A DNA stretch of 64,000 nt from Branchipolynoe longqiensis (Eukaryota; Annelida; Polychaeta; Phyllodocida; Polynoidae): contig CM059194.1 in the NCBI GenBank assembly GCA_030323885.1, positions 2,614,495 to 2,678,494 of the forward strand, in the 5' to 3' direction. The translations under genes were made by a program, and so were the position numbers. The notes under the pieces were generated by a model. That model saw nothing but the letters and a program-made list of their open reading frames with translations, was not told where the DNA came from and ran no database searches. How positions within the stretch are numbered: the stretch's first letter is position 1; each line of letters begins with the position of its first letter. Positions 20,870 to 30,582 of the stretch are shown here, piece by piece.

Positions 20870-21215
20870 TGCACCTGCTACTGTGTGAGAAACAAAAACA
20901 TCTTATCACCTCCTACTGTGTGATAAGATTAAACCACTACTACATCTGGCCAGCATTAAAAACAAGCCCCAGCACTCAAGCTTACATGCTATGGACAGTA
21001 CAAACACAGCATCAACAAAATAATAATAAAAATGTGTTCATCTACACCGCTTCATATGATGTGCCATATAATTGGTTATGCGCATATGAATAACAACATG
21101 AGATTCCCCCCTCTGATTTACTCCCCCCCCCCCCCCCCAGCTGATGTTTTCACCTCAGCAGTCAATAACAGCCACCGCTGATTTAACCCACCACACACTT
21201 CTGCGCAGTTGCTTA
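20870..21215. other. Unrecognised stretch with a C homopolymer
   Basis: An 18-19-base C tract occurs at 21121-21139. TGATAAGATT near 20920 and CATCTTATCACC near 20899 form a small inverted pair. No gene is seen. Confidence 0.4.
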
Positions 21216-21663
21216 TTCCATGTGTTGTGGCCCTGTTAATCGATCACTTACTACTATCTATGTGCTGCGTATGGATTATTAGCGTATAAATCAGTAGAAG
21301 TTCTACGAACATGTATGTGAGGTATAAATGACTTATGCGAATATTATTATGGATGTAATTATCCTGTATCTATGGTTATTACCACCTTTACTCCTGTACC
21401 CATACAATGATATGCTCCTTGTTGTTTGAGTTACTGGAGGTTGGTGTGCAGCCTGGAGGGCTGGAGGTCTGCTTCTAGTCATAAACAGCTCCTTCCCCTC
21501 TGTCCCTCCAGGTGGCGCGTTGGTTCATGGTTATCTGCCCATTTCCCTTACATGAGTCGTGACCGGTATTCCATGTGTTGTCTCCTTTTAATCGACAAGT
21601 TACTATCTATGTGATGTCTATGAATTATTAAGGTATAAATCATTAGAAGTTATACCAACATAT
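21216..21663. repeat. Diverged ~97-bp direct repeat pair
   Basis: Bases 21216-21313 and 21568-21663 share TTCCATGTGTTGT, TTAATCGA, TACTATCTATGTG, GTATAAATCA and TAGAAGTT in the same order. They are about 352 bp apart and flank ordinary sequence. They could be terminal repeats of a lost element, possibly related to the YR pseudogene downstream; not proven. Confidence 0.7.
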
Positions 21664-21670
21664 ATAAATA

Positions 21671-21918
21671 GGCGCTGTGGCCGAATCTGTAGAGCGCGGG
21701 CCTCGGCATTAATGGAATAAAGCAACAACTGTTTAGCTCAGGGTCAGGATAATGTGACTTAGTGTGATATCGGGGCATGGTACCAGCGGGTTGATATCCC
21801 AGTGGGCAGCACTATAAAGTTGCCATGAGTGCTCACTGTCTCAATTCGGTATCCGTCCTGATATGACCTTGGATGTTGCCAGGACGTAAACCTCCAACAA
21901 CCAATCAACCAACCAACA
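21671..21918 (+). mobile_element. SINE-B with internal deletion of the B box
   Basis: The head GGCGCTGTGGCCGAATCTGT jumps from GCGCGGGCC directly to CTCGGCATTAAT, skipping the B-box region. The body and tail ending CTCCAACAACC are intact. Without a B box it could not be transcribed by Pol III from its own promoter. Confidence 0.85.
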
Positions 21919-22011
21919 TCACAGAGGACAATGTCCAGCCAAAGACAAACAACCTTCTAGATGCAAGAAATTAGAACAATTAAATTTTTTGCCTTCTCTC
22001 CCCAGGTTACT

Positions 22012-22659
22012 CACAACGTCACCATCAGCGGCTTCTTGATGCCATTAAGGCGGGGCTGGTGATTGGGACCTGGAGGAATAAGGCAGCCCAGGCAAGGGAA
22101 TACTACTGGTGCTAGCTACTATCATCGCACACTTCTCCGACAGACTAACCTTTCCTAAATTTGGCAGCTCTGACCCTGGCCACTATCTTCGGGCCAAGGA
22201 TTTGAGGCTAACCGCAGTGGGCATCAATGTCCGAGTCCGGTAATCAAAAACAATACAAGTCATCGTCTCCAAGAGACATTTCTCGTTCCGGCGATAACTG
22301 GATCGCCCTACTGTCCACGTCAAGCGTGGAAGGATTACGTGTCCAGGACACCACTTCACCCCGATGGCCCTGCCTTCCAGACTACCAACGGATCACCTCT
22401 ACGTGCAACCGCGTTGCCTGACACCATAGGACTGGCCCTGTCCATGGCAGGTCATCCGGCCCCAGCGGCAATGACACTGCATAGTCTGAGACGAGGTGGT
22501 GCACAAGCCTGTGCTCTGCAACGATCGTCAATCAGCAACATCAAACACTTGGGTCATTGGACCACTGACGCAGTGCATGATTATGTACCAAGGCAGTCGG
22601 TTTCATCGGCTCCCAGGACACTTGCTCTATTTTTTTGGTTAAGTGCCTGTAATCCTTGA
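22012..22659 (+). pseudogene. Tyrosine-recombinase (DIRS/Ngaro/Crypton-type) pseudogene
   Basis: The N-terminal part reads RLLDAIKAGLVIGTWRNKAA (about 22036-22095), typical of the DNA-binding helical domain of YR retroelements. The C-terminal catalytic half lies in a different frame (22339-22659). It contains LHSLRRGGAQA with the catalytic His (22480-22482) and Arg, GHW (22552-22560) and the nucleophile Tyr in HDYVP (22582-22584). Between them are frameshifts and stops. Such enzymes integrate circular element DNA without making target duplications. No RT or Gag is next to it. The same domain is found at 47530-47760 in a different family. Confidence 0.85.
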
Positions 22660-23252
22660 AATATCTAAGGTCATCTCATCATGAAAGAGTAATGTAACAA
22701 GCTAAGATAGAAAGAATTAAAATTGCCACTTTATACTACTGTCTCGTTCTGTTTTCAATTGTCCATGATGTGCGCAACATGGGTAATTGAATGAACGAGA
22801 CTGTGAATCTCAGTAGATTAGGGCACCATGGCGCCGACTATATTCTATTCTTAGAACTAATAACTTTGGCCGCTGATCGACGCGCCATCTACATGATACT
22901 TCTTGAACTACGCAGTTAGATTAAAATCAGACTGGTGGCGACATCTATATTCACTTTTAGAACTAAAATGGCCGCCGATTGATGCGCCACCTATAGTGAT
23001 TTCCAGTCAAAGCCGATGACGTGGCACTGGATATATTCACTTCGACCAGACTTTTCAAACCGAGAGGACGTACTTCTGCCGCCCAGATTTGCCGTCCCAC
23101 CCACCCAACTAATATGATATATCGATAGGGTTAAGTGCCTGTAATCCTTGAAATATCTAAGGTCATCTCATCATGAAAGAGTAATGTAACAAGCTAAGAT
23201 AGAAAGAATTAAAATTGCCACTTTATACTACTGTCTCATTCTGTTTTCAATT
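22637..23252. repeat. Near-identical 124-bp direct repeats (22637-22760 and 23129-23252)
   Basis: The two copies differ by one base (CTCGTTC against CTCATTC) and are 492 bp apart. The first starts inside the last codons of the YR frame. Ngaro-type YR elements carry split direct repeats, so these may be that element's repeats; alternatively this is a recent segmental duplication. The DNA between (22761-23128) has no ORF. Confidence 0.9.
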
Positions 23253-23312
23253 TCATGAAAATGTGCAGAGGTTATGGGCAACGAACATCAGAAGTAAATG
23301 AGATGAACATAG

Positions 23313-23847
23313 TGTAAAGACCTCAGCTGGAATCTGTGATTGTGTAGGCATGCTATAATGAAATCAATACAGGCAAGAAGAGAAAGAAAGAGTATAAAGA
23401 ATGAAAGTAGAGAGCGAGAGACAATGACCTCAGGTTTATTATTATATAGTGGTACATGGATCTGGTACCACCTGACCGTCTTCTCCAATGAGAATCAAGC
23501 ATTTACAGTTCCACCAATGAACATGAAGCATTCCTGTGTCATCATGGCTACCGTGATCTGCCTACCACCACCATGCAGTGTGGCTGCTTGGTCACCACCT
23601 GCCTGAGCTGGGTGTGTGGTGACAAACAGAGGGGGGAGGGGGTAGTGAGTAGAGCTCCAATTGCCCCTTACACACTATCTCTAGTGCCTCTTTCACACTA
23701 TCTACCTAATACATACTGACTATTTACCATAAGTAAAGGATCACCAGCAACTATATAAATGCATTCATGCACCTGGCACTATATACCATTTACCATTATA
23801 GACCATTTGCATTCCCCCACCAATGCGTGTTATCAGAATATTTTACA
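23313..23847. mobile_element. Solo LTR, 535 bp, with ATAG target duplication
   Basis: Starts TGTAAAG and ends TTTTACA, the classic TG...CA with matching inverted ends. ATAG at 23309-23312 and 23848-23851 is a 4-bp target duplication. Internal phrases (CAGGCAAGAAG, ATAAAGAATGAAAG, TTTATTATTA near 23433) recur in the LTR at 55314-55842. Proviral loss by LTR recombination is the usual origin of a solo LTR. Confidence 0.88.
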
Positions 23848-23851
23848 ATAG

Positions 23852-24320
23852 AATGACACAAGAAACCTGAGGAGTGGATACGCCCATACACAAATGATGA
23901 AGGTGAATAAGATTTATTTGTAGGGGCACTCCATGAGGACGAGAGTGAATGACCAACATTATGGTACACTGATGTCATGGTAGGAAAATACTTGATCAAA
24001 TGCAAGCTTGATACAGGCTTGGAGGCAAGCAGTGTACATCTCATTACGTACACAGGACTATGAGTAAAGCCACAAGGAGAGACGACCATCACAATCCACG
24101 GGCACCAAGTACGATTTCAAGTCACCAAGATAGGTATCCCCCTATTAGGATAAAACGTGTGTGTTGTACTGAAGCTGATTGCATGCGTGGACACTCTACA
24201 CAGCAAACAGATGGTCGTAGAACAGATTGAACCCGCCCCATTGGTTAATTCGATCACTATTGTAAGGAAAACTGGGAAGGTTAGGTGTGTTTAGAACCCA
24301 CAAACTTAAACAAGGCCTTA
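23852..24320 (+). pseudogene. Gypsy-like protease and start of RT
   Basis: In one frame, with stops at 23908, 23959 and others, the sequence has a DLFVGALHEDE segment, then the aspartic-protease motif with catalytic DTG at 24010-24018 (usually followed by Ala, here Leu), a FQVTKIGIPLLG-like segment, and the RT-proximal motif VNSITIVRKTGKVR near 24246-24290. This gene order is typical of Metaviridae pol. The frame is broken and truncated, so no function is expected. Confidence 0.75.
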
Positions 24321-25071
24321 TACCCCTGTCACACTACGACGTAACGAGCCAAGGTGAGCCTAACATGATGATTTTTCGTCATTACGTTGCCTTACGTTGG
24401 GTTACGTTATGATGACGTCATAATGACGTTAGAGTGACGTCGAGCTACGTCATGTTACGTTGTGTTACGTCGGCGCGCGTCGAGGTTTTGAACCTGTTCA
24501 AAACTTTCGACGTATCTCGACGTGAAGCCGTTACGTCGGGATGACGTGACAATGACGTTAGGTTGACGTTCTGCGATCGTTATAGCAGCGTAAATGACGT
24601 TAGAGTCACGTTAAGTCACGTCAGACCGACGGCCCAGGTGGGAGCAACGTGTGGGCAGCGTTTTGCACGTTACGGTCACGTTATGGTCACGTTACAGTCA
24701 CGTTACGGTCACGTTACGGTCACGTTACGGTCACGTTACGGTCACGGTTACGGTCACGTTACGGTCACGTTACGGTCACGTTACGGTCACGTTACGGTCA
24801 CGTTACGGTGGCGTTACGGTCACGTTACGTCCACGTCGCACTCGTTACGGCGACGTTACGCTCACGTTACACTAACGCCCGGTCACGTCGCCAATTACCC
24901 CTCCCCCCTAACATTGTCACGTTACAGCTAAGGTCACGACGTACACCGACGTTACTTTCACGTTACGCTCACGTCCACAATTTGCATATTACGCCCATAA
25001 CGTCAACGTAATATAATTATTTTCACGTTCTGCCTACGCTGACGTAGTCACGTCGTAGTGTGACAGGGCCA
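24321..25071. mobile_element. ACGT-MITE, 751 bp, TTA target duplication, inside Gypsy RT
   Basis: TTA at 24318-24320 and 25072-25074 flanks ends TACCCCTGTCACACTACGA and TCGTAGTGTGACAGGGCCA. Removing the element and one TTA leaves the RT frame continuous across the site, which fixes the boundaries exactly. The interior has about 15 units of an 11-bp repeat (CACGTTACGGT) at 24666-24831 and the hairpin GGTTTTGAACCTGTTCAAAA at about 24483-24502. No ORF other than repeat read-through. Confidence 0.93.
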
Positions 25072-25254
25072 TTACTAAGAGGGCCATATCCCACACATAC
25101 CATAGAGGAAATAGTGGCGAAAACGAGTGGGGGCTAAGTATTTGTCTGCAATAGTAGCCATGTCTGAACACTCTCACCTCCGGATAATGAATGCTTTATT
25201 CACGTCCAGGGCCCTAGACCGCAGGCACCCTTTCAACTCTGACGGTCACCATGC

Positions 25255-25475
25255 GTCATAACATTTACCCATAGTTATTTCCATGTCACACAGCGAGTGG
25301 GACCATATTGCATCACTATTACATAACAATGGTCCCCAACTCCGTCGCATTTGACATGCTATCGGGTGATTTATCAATGGTTCGTTATGCATACTGTCTG
25401 CATACTTAGTGTAGTGCCACCTGAATGTTTACATCCTGGTGACTAGAGGCTGACCGTATATTTTTACAATGTGTG
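25255..25475. repeat. Low-copy dispersed repeat, copy 1
   Basis: Diverged similarity to 36285-36445: GTCCCCAACTCCGTCG against GTCCCCACTCCGTCG, and CCGTATATTTTTACAATGTG against CCGTATATTTTTACATTGTG. The type is unknown. Bases 25476-25885 have no recognised feature. Confidence 0.55.
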
Positions 25476-25885
25476 TTATTACAAATAAGAGATATGGTAA
25501 AATTCCAATAGACATATAGAATGCATCATATTGTTATTATAGCCAAGTTAAGATGTCAGTTTGAAGTAGTTAAGTGAGTTTAAACAACACCAACAAATAA
25601 AAAAGGGGAGTGGATTAGATATTTATTGTATTTATTGCATGTATTGTTTATTGGATGTATTTGATGTATTCGCACTAAATGAAATAGAGATGTAATGTAT
25701 CTGAATCACCCGACCACATGAAGGTAACCGCGGCATGTTGCATGGTAACAGGACTAGTAAATAAAAGGTTGTGAACTATAAGTATAACTCGGTGTAGTCC
25801 CTGCCGCCACTGTGTGATGGTGAGCCTCAGGTATAGACTACTCCCATAATCTAGTGTTGATGTCTTCTTTGGATGATGCAAATGT

Positions 25886-26625
25886 ATTAGTCTGCACTGT
25901 CCTCTCAGGTGAGGAGTCACATAGACAGGGAGGTATGGACAGTGTGATGATATCAGGGAGCATGGGTGCTGTATGGTTACCACATTATGGCCCTGGCACA
26001 TTATGAAGCTTCTTGCCGTCATGCCGCCAATGCGCAAAATAAGTTGTACGCGTCGAGAGATGCCCAACTTTTCAACGGCGGTGCAACGCGTTGGCAGCGT
26101 ACGGCCAACGTGTATCGACGCGTGGGGAAAAAAAACTAAAAGAGGTTGGGGCGCCGTCCTGATATGACCTTAGATGTAGCTAGGACGTAAAATAACAAAG
26201 CAACAATTTGGCGCAACGTGTGGGAACGACCGTCACCCGCGCACGGCATGCGCATAGCGTTCTCATAACTTTATTCCAGCACGTCCAACGGATCTCGATG
26301 TGCACCTAACATCCCCGTAACGGTCACCTCCACACGTCGAAAGTTTTGTGTAAGCACAAAACTTTCGACGTGCGCCGACGCGCGCCGACGATCCTCACAG
26401 ACCATCGCCGTTCATCAACGTGTACCAATGCGTGCCTAATGCGCGCATAACACTTACTGTCGTGTCCCGAAGTTCCGCCCAAAAATCACACACGTCGACG
26501 CACATTGGAGAGAAGCGTCATAATGTGACAGGGCTATAAGATTTGGGGGCAAGAGGTCTGGGTTTAAAACCTGCTCTAGGCGCAATATTTCCCATTCTCA
26601 TCAGCCCATGACACACGCTTTAAAA
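25886..26625 (+). mobile_element. SINE-D, split by an ACGT-MITE in its tRNA-like head
   Basis: The block TAGTCTGCACTGTCCTCTCA and the head GGTTACCACATTA are followed, after the MITE, by CCTGCTCTAGGCGCAATATT, then TTTCCCATTCTCATCA and CCCATGACA. The two halves join in the order of intact SINE-D copies, for example 51545-51650. Confidence 0.85.
25988..26536. mobile_element. ACGT-MITE variant, 549 bp
   Basis: Ends TGGCCCTGGCACATTATGA and TCATAATGTGACAGGGCTA, flanked by TTA (25985-25987) and TAA (26537-26539), a TWA duplication with one change. The central inverted repeat GAAAGTTTTGTGTAAGCACA/AAACTTTCGACG is at about 26338-26369. A SINE-A/B tail fragment (GTCCTGATATGACCTTAGATG) is embedded at 26157-26205. 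Confidence 0.82.
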
Positions 26626-26893
26626 GGTCAGTCACGTGACCAATGCCACTTTCCTTGCAGATCTTGAAACAATACATTCGCTGGGAGTTTGTTTGCATCC
26701 ACTCAGGTTTGAAGGTGTCTGAAAAAGGATACAGGTTTGTTGGGGTTTAATGTACTAGCAACATCTCTGGTCGGGTACTGACTTATAACAGTGCACTCAT
26801 GGCGACGTTATAGTGCTGCCCAACTGGGAATTCAGGCCTGCGGCACCAGGACCCGATATCCCACTCAGTCACATTATGCAGCCAGTGATCTAA

Positions 26894-28226
26894 AGGCCCT
26901 GTCACACTACGACGTAACGATGTCAGCGTAGGGAGAACGTGAAAAACATCGAACTTCTAGGCATAGTATGCAAATTTGGGCACAAGTTGAACGTGGATGC
27001 AGCGTAGTTGATGAGAGCGTAATGTCGGTAAAGCGTAGTGATAGCGTCATTCAACGAGAGAGGACAACTTAATTACGCTCACGGAACGTTATGTATGTTA
27101 TTCCATCGCCAGAACTACGTTGCGTTACGTTACGTGATGTTACATGCATCATGACACGGTGGCAAAACATTGAACATACGTTGGACGTACGTTCTGCGTA
27201 CGTTCTCCTGACATTCCCAATACGGCGCGTGGACGTTTCCACCGGGTTTAATGTGGGTCAACATAGTGCAACGTAGTGCAACATAGTGCAATGTAGTGCA
27301 ATGTAGTGCAACGTAGTGCAACGTAGTGCAGCGTAGTGCAACATAGTGCAACGTAGTGCAATGTGGTGCAATGTGGTGCAACGTGGTGCAACGTGGTGCA
27401 ATGTGGTGCAACGTGGTGCAATGTGGTGCAACGTGGTGCAACGTGGTGCAACATGGTGCAATGTGGTGCAATGTGGTGCAACGTTGTGCAACGAGGTGCA
27501 ACGTCATGCAACGTGGTGCAACGTCATGCAACGTGGTGCAACGTAGTGCAGCGTAGTGCAACGTAGTGCAACGTAGTTCAACGTAGTTCAACGTAGTTCA
27601 ACGTAGTTCAACGTAGTGCAACGTAGTTCAACGTAGTGCAACGTAGTTCAATGTAGTGCAACGTAGTGCAACGTAGCGCAACGTAGCGCAACGTAGCGCA
27701 ACGTAGCGCAACGTAGCGCAACGTAGCGCAACGTAGCGCAACGTAGCGCAACGTAGCGCAACGTAGCGCAACGTAGCGCAACGTAGCGCAACGTAGCGCA
27801 ACGTAACGCAACGTAACGCAACGTAGCGCAACGTAGCGCAACGTAGCGCAACGTAGCGCAACGTAGCGCAATGTAGCGCAACGTAGCGCAACGTAGCGCA
27901 ACGTAGCGCAACGTAGTGCAACGTAGTGCAACGTAGTGCAACGTAGTGCAACGTAGTGCAACGTAGTGCAACGTAGTGCAACGTAGTGAGCAGCGTTTGA
28001 CTAACGTCCATCTAACGTCATTACATTTGAGTTACGTCGAAAGTTTTGAAGAGGTTCAAAACCTAGATGCGTGCCGACGTAACACGACGTAACGTGATGT
28101 AGCTCGACGTCAGTCTAACGTCATTCTGACGTCATCATAACGTAAGCCGACGTACATCAACGTAATGACGAAACGTGCGCACGTCAGGCTTACGATGGCT
28201 CGTTACCTCGTAGTGTGACAGGGGTA
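26894..28226 (+). mobile_element. ACGT-MITE expanded to 1333 bp by an internal decamer satellite
   Basis: Ends AGGCCCTGTCACACTACGA and TCGTAGTGTGACAGGGGTA, flanked by TAA at 26891-26893 and TTA at 28227-28229. The left 330 bp match 37437-38117 closely (GGGAGAACGTGAA, TTTGGGCACAAGTTGAACGT, ACGAGAGAGG). The central hairpin is at 28034-28064. The extra length against its 681- and 690-bp relatives is almost entirely the decamer array at 27261-27990. Confidence 0.92.
27261..27990. repeat. Decamer satellite, 73 units with no indel
   Basis: Units of the form ACGTAGTGCA repeat every 10 bp from 27261 to 27990 with phase never broken. Variants are clustered: ACGTGGTGCA mostly at 27361-27540, ACGTAGTTCA at 27571-27650, ACGTAGCGCA at 27671-27910, and ACGTAGTGCA at both ends. 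The clustering shows local homogenisation. All three frames on both strands are open in places, giving repeating decapeptides that are artefacts. Confidence 0.97.
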
Positions 28227-28237
28227 TTACCAGTCCT

Positions 28238-28322
28238 TGCACTATCATTGAAAACAAGCGCCCAGGCGGGGCTTATACGTTAAGGGCAGGGTAAATACCT
28301 TGTTACCAAACAAACAAAAAAA
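28238..28322 (+). mobile_element. Short A-rich-tailed retro-insert inside SINE-B
   Basis: CATTGAAAACAAGC, GGGGCTTATACG and a tail AACAAACAAAAAAA lie between two adjoining parts of the SINE. The minus strand of 50190-50275 has related sequence (ATTGAAAACAAGCCTGGG, GGGCTTATATGC) ending in AATAAAAAAAA. This suggests a small polyadenylated retroelement or LINE end. Confidence 0.55.
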
Positions 28323-28665
28323 TCCTAACAATACCAAGCACCAAAGTAGGAAGCGACAAGTATCAATGTTAGAAGTCATTGGTTTGACTCGACCGGGAAT
28401 CGAACTCCCGATCTCCCGCAAGCGAGGCCCACGCTCTACCGACTCGGCCACCGTGCCCGATACAATAAGATGTTTTTAGTGATGTCCTTCATTCATTAAA
28501 TAATGCCACGGAAACGGCTCTCTGTCCAAAGCCAGGCGTTTGTGATAATTTATGCAGAACACACTTTATTCCATGCCGACGGTGCGCGACTAATTAAACA
28601 TTGGACGCCAGAATGGTCAGCCACATTTCCTTTCCACCAATGGGCTGTTATTACGCCATGCCATA

Positions 28666-29017
28666 TTGCCCCAGTACCGGACGCGGTGGCCGAATCGATA
28701 GAGCGCAGGCCTCTCATGCCGGAGATCAGGAGTTCGATTTCTGGTCGAATCAAACCAATTATTTACAAAACTGATATTTATCGCTTCCTAGCTTGTCACT
28801 CGGCATTAATGGGATAGGGCAGCGACTGGTTAACTCAGTGTCAAGATAATGTAACTGAGTGTGAAATCAGGTAATGGTGCTGGTGGACTGGTCTCCCAGT
28901 GGGGCAGCACTATAAAGTCACCATGAGTGTGCACTGTCACAAGTTGGTATCCGTCCTGATTTGACCTTAGATGTTGCCAGGATGTAAAACTATAACAACC
29001 AACCATCTTGCCCCAGT
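28666..29017 (+). mobile_element. SINE-B, full length with 10-bp target duplication
   Basis: TTGCCCCAGT at 28666-28675 and 29008-29017 flanks a 332-bp element, the best reference copy in the window. The head has GGTGGCCGAATCGATAGAG (A box) and GAGTTCGATTTC (B box), followed by GTCGAATCAAACCAA. The body (GATAATGTAACTGAGTG, GGGGCAGCACTATAAAGTC) and the tail (GACCTTAGATGTTGCCAGG, AACTATAACAACCAACC) are shared with SINE-A. The stretch 28461-28665 before it has no feature. Confidence 0.93.
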
Positions 29018-29302
29018 GATCACGTGACACCAGAGTAACATAATTGACCAATCACAAGCAAGTATCACATAACCCATATTCCCCGAGGCAGTGGTGTCCT
29101 GGTGGTCAGGTGGTATCCAACAAAGCGTTATACATTCTTGAATATTTGTATGCAATATGATCCATTGAATCTATTTAAATGATGAGCTACTTGCACCGCT
29201 ACAATTTGCACCCCAATCATTCTATTTTGTTAGAGTTCTCACTGCATTCTGACATCCCTTAGTTCCAGATGCCAAAGGTGCATTTTAAATCACGGTTATT
29301 TC

Positions 29303-29975
29303 TTCATTCAGCAATTTGGTGTCAAACTGACTGCGTTGATGTTATGGCTTAGCACCAACAATCTTGCGATGCGAACAGCATGCACGATTTCTTTATTTCC
29401 CATTTTCATCACCCCCATGGAACTGGTTGCCGTGACCATGATCCTGTACAAGATCCTGTACAAGCTATGCACTGTATAGTTGTTGAACCTAAACCTGTGT
29501 GTGTATGTGCTAGTGCATCGCCTGTATGTATGTGATTGTAAGCACTAAAAGACTTACACTTCCAGGGGGACGACTGTAGTAGTCTGCACTGACCTCTCCG
29601 GTAAGGAGCCGCATAGACAGTTTGGCATGGGTACTGTGGTGACATCAGGGAGCCTTGGTGGTGTAATGGTTAGCAGTTACTTAGCACACTGGCCCTGAAT
29701 GCAAAGAGATGTCGATTCGAGTCCCACTCTAGGCGCAATGTTTTCCATTTTCATCACTCCCATGACAATACCATTGAATTTTATATAGAATGTTGTTTCC
29801 TTTGGCAACAATATTTATGATAATGAGCTTTTAACGCCATAAGTGTGTTTCCACACTTACTGTTTAGTACGCTTTTACATTCTGTGTAAAAGCGATGAGT
29901 AAATATGACAGAATACAATTGTTGTGAATAAGGCCTTGGCTGACATTGAGCTAAGCCACCACCAATAATCAATCG
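29303..29975 (+). mobile_element. RNH-LINE 3' fragment split by SINE-D
   Basis: Bases 29325-29395 match the C-terminal coding end (GCGTTGATG, GCACCAACAATCTTGCGATG, GCATGCACGATTTCTTTA). Bases 29775-29975 match the 3' UTR and tail (TTTCCTTTGGCAACAATATT, TGTAAAAGCGATGAG, GAATAAGGCC, CCACCAATAATCAATC). SINE-D occupies 29396-29774. Bases 29018-29302 are unrecognised. Confidence 0.82.
29396..29774 (+). mobile_element. SINE-D nested in RNH-LINE 3' region
   Basis: Order: TTTTCATCACCCCC, ATGATCCTGTACAAG, a TGTATGTATGTGATTGTAAG region, GACTTACACTTCCAG, the block GTAGTAGTCTGCACTGACC, the tRNA-like head GGTGGTGTAATGGTTAGCA with ATTCGAGTCCCAC, then CGCAATGTTTTCCATTTTCA and CCCATGACAATA. The head resembles tRNA-Gln/Glu rather than the Ser/Leu-like heads of SINE-A. 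Confidence 0.85.
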
Positions 29976-30071
29976 TTCATCAGCTTTCAATGTTTACATA
30001 GCAAGGCAGCCAGGTCTGTGCAAACAAACAGAGGAGGCCATTTTATGTTTGATAAACATCTGGTAATTTGC

Positions 30072-30424
30072 TTAAAGCTGCATAATCCGATGATGCATCT
30101 CATTTTCAAAATGAAATCAATTATCTAGATTTGATTCTACAAATCTAATTGAGATACTGCTGCACTTTCAAGCTTTTGTTGCCACATAGAACGGCATACT
30201 GAGTCAACTAAATATAACATTTTATTGCCTAAGCCTATGGTGTCAGAGTTTTGGTGTGCTTACCAACATTAATTTGGCATGTTGTCACTTCAAATATCTC
30301 CAAAGTTAGCCATTTAAACTAAAAGTTACTTCAACCTCAATTAAAGTAGATAGTATTGATAAATGTAATGTGTTAATCTCAGAAAATTGTAGAAATTCAA
30401 AACCATCGGATTATGCAAGTTTTA
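30072..30424 (-). mobile_element. TTAAAG element, complete, about 353 bp
   Basis: Begins TTAAAGCTGCATAATCCGAT and ends ATCGGATTATGCAAGTTTTA, imperfect inverted repeats of about 20 bp. Family-wide internal phrases include TCTGACACC/GGTGTCAGA, GGCATGTTGTCACTTCAAAT and CTCAGAAAATTGTAGAAATT. It encodes no protein, so it is a MITE-like non-autonomous element. Confidence 0.85.
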
Positions 30425-30582
30425 GTAAGCATGAATAGTATTGATATCCAGAGAGTGTCTGAAGTTGGTGTGAATCACTGACCATAGCCAAGTAGGCTGC
30501 TGAGTCCAGCACGTTAAATTGTATATACAGGTGTGCTGTGAAATTGGGATATCAGAACATTCGGATATTGGAAATGTAGTCA

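Larger units (their letters stand above)
23254..25165 (+). mobile_element. Gypsy-like LTR-retrotransposon internal fragment, twice interrupted
   Basis: Pieces 23254-23312, 23848-24320 and 25075-25165 read in order as the Gag/protease junction, protease, and the start of reverse transcriptase. A solo LTR (23313-23847) and an ACGT-MITE (24321-25071) were inserted later. No LTR of the Gypsy element itself is identified, and the coding parts have several stops. Confidence 0.7.
26738..28460 (-). mobile_element. SINE-B, interrupted by an ACGT-MITE and an A-rich insert
   Basis: The tail and body lie at 26738-26890, the middle resumes at 28230 (CCAGTCCTTGCACTAT), and the head is at 28323-28460 with GGGAATCGAACTCCC and CTCGGCCACCGTGCCCG on the + strand. 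Bases 26894-28226 are a MITE. Bases 28238-28322 are a separate insert. Confidence 0.88.

Noticed and set aside
27261..27990. CRISPR-like or regulatory array
   Set aside because: Units are contiguous 10-mers with no spacers, in a eukaryotic transposon.
27130..28011. Several overlapping frames with repeating LHYVALRCTT-type residues
   Set aside because: The decamer satellite keeps many frames open on both strands; no gene.
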